Position numbers and translations under genes: made by a program
NCBI RefSeq assembly: GCF_026230105.1
Contig: NC_079480.1
Location: forward strand, 31,538,488 to 31,602,487
Length of the DNA: 64,000 nucleotides
Direction: 5' to 3'
Source: Diorhabda sublineata
Lineage: Eukaryota; Arthropoda; Insecta; Coleoptera; Chrysomelidae
Part shown: one piece after another, positions 43,812 through 55,800 of the stretch
How the letters are laid out: every line of letters begins with the position of its first letter
How positions within the stretch are numbered: position 1 is the stretch's first letter
Notes under the pieces: generated by a model
Told to the model about the DNA's origin: nothing
Seen by the model: only the letters and a program-made list of their open reading frames with translations
Databases searched by the model: none

Positions 43812-46800
43812 GTATAAATTCAAGTTTCCTGTTCGCATATTTTGTATTTCTAGCAGTCACTATTTGTCAGACGGTGATATTTTTCAAAATTTTCCTATAC
43901 ATGGAAAATCAATTATTTTACAATTAATGTTGTTTCACTATTCCATAATATACAGGGTGCTTCTAAATTCATGCGATGAAATTCTTATGAAAATAAGATG
44001 GGTCTTTTCTATACCAAAATTTCCTCAGCAGGTGGAGACCAAAATTGAGTTTTTTTAAAATTTCAGTAATTTTGTAATTTCCGTGCACTTCCAAAGGACT
44101 AACCACGGGTATTTTTTCAATATTCCTGTTACATTATTTGAATTAGCAGCTGATGTAAAAAAATGTTTTTGAAAGTTACCAATTGAAGTTTACTTGTAAG
44201 TTTGTAGGTTGTTATTTTTGATATATCTGTATATTCATACATATATGTATTCTCGACAAGCTTGACGCATTTATGCTGAAAAATATCCGCATAGAATGAC
44301 GCTTCATCATTCCCTAGCACGAAGAGATTTTCCTCAACGAGCTTGTTTTTATAAATGGTAAACACACGAAATGCCACAAAATCCACAATTTACAAATTGT
44401 TTAACCACATATGGGCAGACACCATGAGCTTAATCACCATTTTCGAAAATGTTTTTTCAATGAACGTATGCATTGATATTGTTGAGAATAACTAAATTAG
44501 ACCAAATAGTTGATATCAAGTATTTGAAGAATCGTGTTCATATAGGTTGTAACACCATGAAAAATACACCTCAAATCTTCGAAATATAGTTAAACATGAA
44601 TAAAATAGCGACACTCTTTGACCTTATGTTTAGTTTAGGGTCTCAAGTTAGAACGAATGTTAAACCACTCTGATGAGTCGTAATAACGTAGAAAACTAGT
44701 AAATGGTTACAAACCTGTTCTTGCAACTGTGAGCCATTGGGGATTTTAATATCGACAAAAAGTTTGATTGACATCACGCCCTAATTCAATATTCAATTAG
44801 CCAGGATAGTAGTTGTTTTCTCCTTTGAAGAACGGCAGAATATATTTTCGAAATATTAAATGTTGAAACTATTTCAGAGGTGAATAGTAGGAATCGTTTT
44901 TTTTTATATATTAACAAAGGAACTAGGTTATTCAAATTTGAATATTCTCGAAGTTTCAGCTGCCTCTGGGGACGGGGTGACTATTTGTTCATTAGTAAGA
45001 AGTGATGCGATTCCGTGGTTTCAATCTGCCTACTCCTTGGAATTTAGAATATAGAATGGAAAAAATAGGAAATAAAAATGATAAACTTACCATCCAGAGC
45101 ACAGTTGACACTACTACACTCACTGCTGGTCTTGAGCTAACTGCGTGGAATAGGCAGATTGAGACCACGGAATCGAATCAGTTCTTACCAATTTTTCTTA
45201 TTTCTACGGAATGCGGTCAAACTTTGTTTCCTTCTACAGGAATCTGAGTGCAGTTTTTGTCGTACAGAATCGAATAGAAACACTAAATAGGTCAATAATA
45301 ACTTTCATTGCTTTATAATATTCAATAATTGTTTTTCCAAGCTACTTCCTTTTGGTAATTCCAAGGCATCTTCGTTTTATATTGACCTTACTATCCTATT
45401 AGTATGCAGTTAACTCAATTTTCTCCGATACACCTGGTATATTTACATTACATCGAGAAAAGCTCAGCCCATCTAGGGACAGCGGAGAGTCCTAAGAATC
45501 TCACCGGAGATTCTTAGAGATTCGGTACGCGCGACTTAGTTTAGTTTCTTGTATTGTATTTATCCAATTTACTTATAGTGCTACCTCTTAGCAATCTTCG
45601 ACCCTAATACTAGCACTCATAGAAACATATCATCAATATAACTCAGACCGTCGAGAACATATACTCAGTTGAGGCTCGCATTCATGGTAAACAAACAAAA
45701 CCCATACGGAATGGGTGACAGAGAAACCAAAATCCTATGCCGGTAACGCAGATAATGAAGATGATTATTATTAATAATAAATATCTTTAATCTCACAGGT
45801 AAACAGTATAATATGAAAAAACCATGTGTATGACAACATCAAAAAAGCCCATTACATGCAATTTAAAACTAGAAGGTCAAATAATCCAACAGAAATTGAA
45901 ATACAAGTACTTGAAATTGACATAACCAGTTATGGTGACGTGGAAGAGGTATGAGGATAAGTAGCTGGAGCAAATAAGGTCGCGGGATGTCTTCAGATTG
46001 TAATATGGCGGAACAAACATCTAAAACAAGAAACAATCAAACCTATAATAAACTATACATCAGAAACAAGACCAGAAACATCAAAATTCGAACAACTCTT
46101 GGGAACAATGGAAATGAAACTTCTTAAGCGGATATCGCATCAAACACTATTAGACCTAGAAAGAAACGAAAATATCAGACGATTATGTGACGTAGATAAC
46201 ATTAACGAATAGTAGTGTAAAAAACAATGGAACTCCTTTTGTTCTTCGTCGTCATAGCTTAGGCTCGAACCAATCACCTACGTTCCATTTCATTATTTCA
46301 CTCTTCCCGTCGCAGGTCCTAGAGAATTTTTGTGATGAAGCTTGTCGTTGCAAATTCATCTTCAAAGCCAAGCATTGCCTCAAAAAAGACATGCTCCGCG
46401 TTTTCGTCTGCTCTGTTCCAAGCTGGAAATTCCGGGGGCTCTCCCTACATTCTCGGTCAGCGATAGATTAAATTCCTTTCTTATACCAATAGAGCAATGC
46501 CATAGATGATGACCGAGGTAACAACGATCATTACTTCATTAGGAGCATTCTTCTGAGTTGCTTGAATCCTTCTATATTCGGCATCAGTCTTGACAAGTTC
46601 TCTGTAACCGCTGATACTTTAGTGGTAGCGATTTCCACCTACTGCTTAAAGCTAACACAATTATCACACAATAACACAATTCACACCGTTTCCAATGATA
46701 TGAGAAATGTCATCGGCGAATGACATAGGCCTTTGGTAGATTCAGCTGGAGCAAACCGTCGTACATGATGTTCTAGAAACCAGAGAAGTGGCCTTAGTAC

Positions 46801-49800
46801 CAAGCCTAGCGAAAATCCTCCGGTGGCTCGATACTTTCTTGACCCATTTTCAGTATCGATTCAGCTGATGAGATACCACGCTGTTGTTTTCAGCAGGTAT
46901 GTTGGGATATTCACTCTTGTTAGCGCCTCCATAATGCAGTCCCGCTTCGCCAAGCTGAAGGAATTTTTCATGTCCAGTGCCAACACCAGACAATATTTCT
47001 TTTATCGTCCTTTCCGCCTCTCACAAGAGATAGTTTGATTTGCAAGTGTCTCTCTGGAGTAGCTTCCATGCTTCCATGAATTATACAAGTAACTTCCCTA
47101 AGAACCAATCGCTACTGTTTCCATCTATCGGGGAAGATCCCTTCTTGCAGGCATCTGTTGTGTCTATGTGTGTTTGTGTGCTGTGATGTTACATAATAAT
47201 TCACTTTTCTGGATCATTATAGATATAGAATCAGGAAATTTGTCTGATTGGAAACAGTACTATGAAGAATTGTTTGCTCCCATCAACAAAATTTTTAAAG
47301 AATCGAAAGGGCCAGAGGCTGTTCGCGTAAGAGATGAATTGAAAATATCCATGGAAATAATGACCGATTGGCAGCGGTGGAGTAAATGTGTGTGTGATAA
47401 ACCGGGTGGTAAACGAGTGAAAACCCAAAAAGGAGTTTGCAGAATCAAATTTAGAACGGAATTAGAAAACAACACTATTAAGTATGATAATGATATGTTG
47501 TTTTTGAAGGTTGGCGAGATTTCTTGCAGATCCATCAGATTAAGGAAGTTTTTTCCCGGTAAGTTAAACACTAAATTTTTATGAAGAGGAACTTTTACTA
47601 AAGACATTACTAATTTAATTGTTTTATAATAAAATCATAGTAGAATGAGTACTATAAAGTAGTAAAATAGCGAGAGAAAATTTAGGTTTACTGAGCAAAA
47701 ATATGGAAAAGTCATTTAAAAATTGTATCGTTGATTAGCAGTATGAAGATCCACACGAAGATTAGTGAATTTTTGTCATCGCTGAGCTCCATTGATGAAT
47801 AAATTCGTTAAGTCCCACTCAGTACTATATTTTCCTAAAAACCTGTGTAGAATCACAGGAATTCAACCAAAAAATGTCTATCAGTTTGTAAATTGTTTAT
47901 GAAGTTTAACTACAATATGGATAAAATCACTTACATTGCAGCCATTCAAGCTTAAAATCGATCGAAACCTCGCAATTTTAAAGACCTTCATCAATCTTCT
48001 TGAAAATTTTGAATTGAGTTCATCTTACTCTCTTCTTCAAACCTGACTTGGTCGCAAAGTATCCTTTTCATTTTTAAGGGGTGAAAATCACCCCTTACTC
48101 CAATAAATTGAAAACTAATGAATTAAAGCGGTAATGGGCTATAGTTATGTTCTAAGATAATAAATGTTGATTGTTTTGTATCATGACATCGATATGTTAA
48201 TATTTTACAGCTCACCTACCCCTCATACAAAGATTATTTAAATATGTGGTAAAAAATATGAATTTTTTTTATTTTGATCGTAATAGGAGAATTTTTTTTC
48301 TTCAAGTATAAGAAATCTGACCCTCGATATTTTTAATAATGTAACCACCAAAAACTACCCCTCAGAATGGGAAAAATTGCAAATTTCTAAATGGAAGCAG
48401 TTATAGGGCTCATTATGTTCAAACATGTGAAATGATTGTTGTTTTTTTACAAATTTAAGTAATATTTCTAGTTTTTATATGTAACTACCTTTAAAAACTA
48501 GCCTAATACAGTTATTTAAAAAAGGCGGAAAGTATGAAAAAATAGAAAAAATTCATATAATTTAAATATAACAAACCTGATTCATAAGTTTTTAATTCAA
48601 TTCAATCCCTAAAAACTACCTCTTATTACAAAAATTAGGGAAAATTTTTTTTAAAGCTTAAAGTAATGGATTTAGAAATGAGAAGAAGATGGAAATGAAT
48701 TGTTGCTTCTGCTATAATTAAATATTTCTTCAATTTTTTACCCCCTATAAATATTAAACCTTTTTAACTTCATACTTTGATGATAATAAAAAATATTTAT
48801 TTTACAACATTAAATTAAGTATAAAATTAACATGATTTTTAAAGTATACATCAATAATTTAACTTTCTAATTCGTCTATTTCTTCTTCATCAACTTTTTT
48901 TTCTTCTTGGTCAACAGGAGGACAATTTTGGCAGCTATCACCAAAGTATCGCAAGTTTATTTGCAAGTTTGCGACAACCAAAAGTTAAGCCACATCCTTT
49001 TTTACGATTGTAAAATATCATTTCAAGTAGCTCTTCTGGTGCAGGAGGATCCGTCATTTTGTTTGGTAGCAAAGTGCCATTCATTTTTGTCCATCCCCAA
49101 TCAGTGAAATTGAGAGTTTTGTTACCCAGCCAAATTTGGATTTGCAGATAAATTCGGTTTTTTAATAATAATTCGACTTCCCTTTAAGCTTTTCGCATTC
49201 ATCTATACATCATTTTGTAGGGAATTTCATAAGCTACAAAACTATGAGAAATGCAACCCTTCTGGGCCCTTTTCTTCAGAGAACTTTGATGTTAAAGTGT
49301 AAAAATAACTCCCTTAGCATTTAAATAAATACTTTAAACGCTTATATCTCGTTTAATTCTCAAGCTATGTGAGTTTAAAAAAAGCAAAATGGTTAGTGAA
49401 ATAAAAACTAAATTTCAGTTGCAAAAAAATTTTTTCGTTGATCCAATAGTTTTAGAGATATTTTGGAAAAAAAACAACTTTTTTTAAAATATACGTATTC
49501 CAAATAATTCAAATTTTTGGAACGTGTTGTTAGTGCTTAAAAAAAGATAATTTCACTTGGGCTACGATTAATTTTAATTTTGCCGCACATGGTGTCAAAT
49601 TCACAGACATTTTTTTTAATAAATTGAGTTACTTAACTTATTTTCTTCATAACTCGCTTAATTTTCATGCTAGAAGGTTTTATAAAACCTCATTTTGAAG
49701 GTCGGTCTGAAAAAGTACTTTGAAAATATTTATCACAATTTTTTATGAAAAATTGATCGTTTTTACGAAAAAGAAAAAATTGGCTTTCAGTGACTCATAA

Positions 49801-52800
49801 GTTGCTGGATATTATTTGAAAAATTCAATTTAAACTGACTAATTTCTTTGTCTTTTTATAGGCTTCAATTTTGATAGGAATAATTTTTTTCAGAAAATGC
49901 GTAATTTTCGATTTTTTCGTGAAGAAATGTTGAAAAACGTTTTTTTTTCTTAATTTTCAAACGCGAATAGCTCGGAAATTATTAAGTTAAATAAAAAACT
50001 TCATTTAAATTTTCTTCATAAAATTCAATTCTCTATCGATTAGTAGTATTATTTTGAAATTTTAAATTTCCAGCCCCGAGTAAGGGTGGCATTCATCCCT
50101 GGGGTAGAAGCATACATAGGCACCAAATCAGGTTTGTTATTTGCATCATTTTTGAGCTTATGTAAGAATTTAAAACTAATCTATGAAGGTCTTTAAAATT
50201 GCGAGGGGATTTGCTTGGTTCACTGTACAATTATTACAGTCACAAAATAGCAATGCAACAATATATTATATTATTAACAATTATACAGTCATATACGTGA
50301 ATCAAAGAATCAATTTCCTACCTGGGATATGTCAGTAATTTAAACTTGGTTCATACATAACCATTTATTGTTAAAACCTTACATGAAATATGGAATGATT
50401 GTTTCTATTGCATTTTGGCTTCGATTCTCAAGCCTGTGAAGATATTTATTTATTGTGAGAGGTCAACAGTCAAAAAAGTCCCTTTATTGTCTTTTTCTTA
50501 ACAAATGTTCATTTTCCTGAAGAAGTCTATCTACTTATGACCTCATTCGGCTCATAGGGCCATTGTTTAAGTGAAAAAACCTCACTTAACTTGATCAATA
50601 ATGATTTAGTGATATATACCTCTACCATTTACTAATCCAAGGGAAACTGCTTTCCCATTTCCTTTTTTCTGTCTTGAGAACTTGCAGTAGCACTCGGATT
50701 CCACTAGGACGGGTTTTATTAACACAAACTCGTATTAGCTTTGATTAAATTTATTCATTGACTATTGCACATTATAGATATAAGTCGGTGCCACATGATC
50801 CGTCCAATGATTCCAACGTTTTACGCTGGTATGATTGGACGCATCATGTGGTCGTGGTATGGATGTCACTCGATGGATACTTTGCCTCCAATGCTGGCCT
50901 TGGAAACGTTGGTCATGGAATGTTGGCTTTTTTGACCCAATATTGGAACGAAGCTGAAACCAACACTCATCAGTAACATCTAGAATTTTTATCTGTTGTA
51001 TGCTGTTTTCATTTCTTTAGGCTTCAGTCTTTGTCCAATGTTCATTCAACGTAGACGCATTGTGTAACTGCAACCCTCCATCCAGCTATTTTGCGCTGAG
51101 ATCAGTTTCCAAAGAACTGAACTCATCCACCTCCTTAACAGTTTATTACGCCCTTATTGAGTCGCGTCTTTCCGTTTGAGGTACGTGTGGTGCGACTCAA
51201 TTTGAACGAATCTTCAAACTAAAAAGGAGAGCTGTTAGATATTTATTCGGATTAAACAGCAGGGCTCACCTCAGAGACTTCTTTAGAAGATTAAAAATTC
51301 TGATTCTTCCTTCCTAATTTGCCTAAAGCATGATTCTACAATTTCAGAAATAACGCGGAGCTCGACCATTACCTACCTACTCCACGTACAGAATTTGATA
51401 AGGGCTGAATACTTTACAATGCACAATCACTAACCAATTGAAATCAAATCGATATCTAATTAAAATTCTCTGAAATATCTTTTGGGTTTAGAAGTGTAAA
51501 CATGAAGGGTCTGATCGTATATGAATTCATAAATATTTGTCTTATAAAACATTCCTTTTTTATTAATGAGAAAAATAATTTCAAGTTTGAAGGTTCAGTA
51601 TGAGAAATTATGCCAGAAAGAATTTTTTTATGCGAAAGGTGTCTTTCCACAACCCTTACTTTTAAGAAATAATTATCAACATTCAGTCTCAACCGTAGAA
51701 CTTTCGTTCAAAAACTTTTCTGTAGACAACGGTATTCCCGATGTGTGTAATATATAATGAAAATAAATTATCCACGATTGAAATTGTTTAATAACCTGCA
51801 AATATGATAAGCGACATATTTAGTATGAAAAGATTTTCCCTTTTCAGATATAAGCAATCGAACAAACGTAATACCTGACTTCATCCATTCGGAAAATTGT
51901 GAGGAAACGTGCAGCCCTGATAAAGACGGAGCAAACGTCGGGTGGAAAGTAGGTAAAACGAAGGGATATAAATATAAGAAGACGTTTGTATTGATGGAAA
52001 AATCTCATTTAACATTGATTTGTCCTGAATCAACTTTGGACAATAAAGTAGTGTGGACGAAAAGAGGAAAAACTATCAAAGTTGGAGATACAAGTAAGAA
52101 ATTTTCTGTAAGGTCATTGAATTTTGACGGGGGTTTATAGTGATTAGAACGAGAAATAGAAATACGAGTGCTGCTACTTAGGATTGATGGCCCACTATTA
52201 GTTCTCCAGGACGAACGATACCGGCTAAGTTTACTATGGCAAACTATATTTTTCGGGCTTAAATAAGTGAATTAGCCTTTAATTGGCTTTTGAGATTTAC
52301 TGAATGCTGGGCCTATACTGAAATTTCAGCACTTAAATATTTTAATGGGCCAGGGAATGCTCAGTATTATTTCGAGTGGTGAATTAACCGGCCAACCACA
52401 TTTTTCTCACCACATCCCTTCCTTAAAATAGAGCGAATAATTTGTGTTCTTCCTTCTTTTCTCTGTCTGGTGCGCTTCTGATTCACGACTTTAGAATGGT
52501 ATGAACCTTCATGTGAGTGACATAACTTCATAATAACAATAAAAAAACACACGCCACAATATGTACAAGTCTGCTAGTATCAATCCCTACATTATTTACT
52601 ATACTAATACTTATTTTGATCATTTTTAAACGATGATCCCAGGTGCTTTATAAAAACAACAATTCATAACATAACTCTCAAAATATATTACAACACACAA
52701 ACGAAAACCGCCATAATCTAGAAAGATAACGCTCGATCTACTTGTAACAAGTTTTTATTAACAATCAGAAGATTTCTTACATTAAATGGGTTAATTTGCT

Positions 52801-55800
52801 GGCCTGTGCTAGATAATCTAACATTTATAATGTCTTGGTGAGGCTTACATCCAGTGATGCATCCTCAGGTCTATTGGCCAACTTTTTTTCAGTCTTTTCG
52901 CGTTTAGTGGCGTTAACAACTCCTCTAGTAGTGGATTTGAGTGGATTTCCATAGTTTTGTGATATTTCTCTCTCTTGGATAACTTCTTGTACAGTGGGAA
53001 CACCTAGGTCCATGTAAATTGTGTGATTTGGTTTGTTACATACCATGGAGCATCTACTAGTTGACGGAGTATTTTAGATTGGAATCGGAATAATATTTAT
53101 ATTAGATTTGGAAGCGCAACAGCATGGTTCTATTTCATTTGTCCATATAGGTGTGATGACAGATTTGTAGACTTTGTTTTCAAATGAGACTTTGGATTTT
53201 CTCTTTATCAACCAACGTAGTTGTTTTCTTTTTTTGTGATGTATTGTTTCCAGTTAAGCTTTTTGTCTAGGCTGGATTCCTAAGTATTTAGCACTATCTG
53301 CATGTGATATTTCAGTATTGTTCAACTTAACTGGCGGACTTATAGCCTTACGTAGCATGAATGTTACATTTATTGATTTGATCTCATAAACTTTAATCCT
53401 CCATTTTTGTAGTCACTCCTGTAGTTGGTCAAGATGAGCTTACACATTTTTTGCTGCTGTTTGTGGTTCCTGATCATTAGATATAATGACTGTGTTGTTG
53501 TATACTCTGTCTCTGGTATAGTTCTTTTAATTTTGTATAGCATCCCTTGATGCCACACTCTGTCGAAAGCTTGTCCAATATCAAAGAAAACAGCGAAGCA
53601 GTATTCTTTGTTTTCAAGTGCTTTTTGTCGGAATCCAAATTCCAAATTAATGGCAGGGGATCCAATTCTGTGGGGGTAAGTCCTCAGTTATTCTATGTAA
53701 TAGTAATTTTTCAAGGGGTTTGAAGATTGTTGCTAGAAGGCTTATTGGACGGTAAGATGACACGTTGACTGGGCCTTTGCCTGGTTTACCAATCAATGTG
53801 ATTTGTACAACTTTATATGATTTTGGCCAGTATCCTAATCTCAGAATTGCATTGTAAATGTATGTTAGCATGACTACCTCTTTTTTTGGCAATTCTTTCA
53901 GCATTTGGCTGTTATTAAGTCGGAGCCCGGTGCTTTTTTCTAGTATTTATTTTATCGTGAACTTCTTTTGGAGTCAATGCTTTTATGGGGCATCTTGTGT
54001 TTATTGCAGTTGCTAAGTTCTGCTCTACTTCTTGGTCTGTTTCGTGACTTAGTTGTTGGAAGACTGTAGTGAGATGATTTGAAAATAAATCTGCTTTTTC
54101 TTTGTCGCTTATAGCCCACTGTTCGTGTTGGTTTATCGTACAGGTACAGGAGCTGTTATCTTGGGCTTTGGCTATTGGCTATTGGCTTCCAAATGGAATT
54201 ATCTGTTCTTGTTAATTTAGATACATATTTTTACAATTATTTTTACAAACGATAGAAATATTTTCGTTAAGGCAGACCACATTTATGAGGGAATGCATCC
54301 ATGTTAAAGAGAGATTAGCTGTAAGCCTAAGTTAGAAATTTTGAAGAGAATTTGTCATCGTGTAATTTAAAACTATCAGAGAAGCTATGATTGAATTCCG
54401 TAAAATTCTCATTTATTTTCTACGGGAAAGTGTTTTGAATAATTGTTCAATTATTATATTAGTATAGAGTACACTAGATATAATTTGCTAGCGGGCCGTC
54501 CCGACTCCATACACCTGATTTCTTGAAGTCCAAACACGCTCCCTTCCATTATAAATAATATAATTTCCCCTAAATATACATTACCTATCATGATTTTATA
54601 CAAAGCTGACTTCATATTTCATGTCTTCTGTTAAATCATCAATTTTTGTTAACAATATTCAGACATTTTTAAAATATAAATGATGCCAGGTGTCGTCTCT
54701 CACTGTTTGATCAAAAGTGACAATTTTACTAATTTTGACTACACATATTGGACCTCCAATTTTTCTTGCATCATGTTTCAAATCAAAATATCATATTTTT
54801 TCAATTCATTACTTCTTTACTTTTGAATGGAGAGGTAAGCTGAATATATTGTAGTTTCCCTGATAATGGAAAGAACTCTTCTTGATACTAATAAATAACG
54901 AATTCTCATTGTCCAAATTTGCATATGATTCTCGTAATGTTACAGACAATTCTGTTTTCAATGTAATTGTTATAAAATAATGAAAAAGCCTTTGGGATTA
55001 GAAGAGAACAAAAATTATCATCTTATTTTGCGCCTCTTCGTGGTTCTGGTTGTTAGCACGACAGAAAAAATCGGTAGAGTCATATTAAATGATTCAAAAC
55101 CAACGAAATTAATTACAGTATTTATTTATTCATTTGAAAGACATACACCCAAAAGTATAAAATAAACTCAGTCTTCATTCATTCATTAACAAACTTAAAA
55201 TCGTCCACTGTTGTAAGTGGACAAAATTGTCAAAGTATCTGCACCATTTGTTGATGATTTGGTAATTAGAAGACATTCATGCTGGGTTTTTTCGTTTATT
55301 TTTACGGAGTAAAGATGAAGAGTGCCCAAGCTCGCTTAAAAAAGTACCCCATTGATTAGTTTCTCGAAAAACTTTTTTTGCTTGCGTTCTAAAATAAAAA
55401 ATTATCTCCAGAAGCTTTTGCAATGGTCTGTATTTTGCTACCAGTGCTCTTTAACTAGGAATTTTGTTTTGTAATTGATTTTTTCACTTTAATTTTTTTT
55501 CTCATATTTTCCTTTTTGCTTTTAGCTTTATCGTTGCTTAAAACGTGGTCAAGAGCAACAATCCTTGGGTTTTATTACTGTGCCTACATTCTGCGCAGTT
55601 CCAAAGCTCTGGAGACAACTTAAACTGTCTAAGGGGTTCTTCTTAAGAGCGTTCAATTTCATGAATCAGTTGAGTCTGCAGACATTGATCGAACGTCACG
55701 ACACACACGAACCGCTTCGTATGAAAACTTGGTATCAGCTGAGTATCCTCTCCACGTTTGGATACCAACGCTCCAGAATTCAAAATATCTAGATTTTCAT

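Noticed and set aside
43394..43927. 177-codon ORF as a complete secreted Ig protein
   Set aside because: The last 40 codons lie beyond a good donor and do not continue the family; the start is the Met at 43403, not TTG at 43394.
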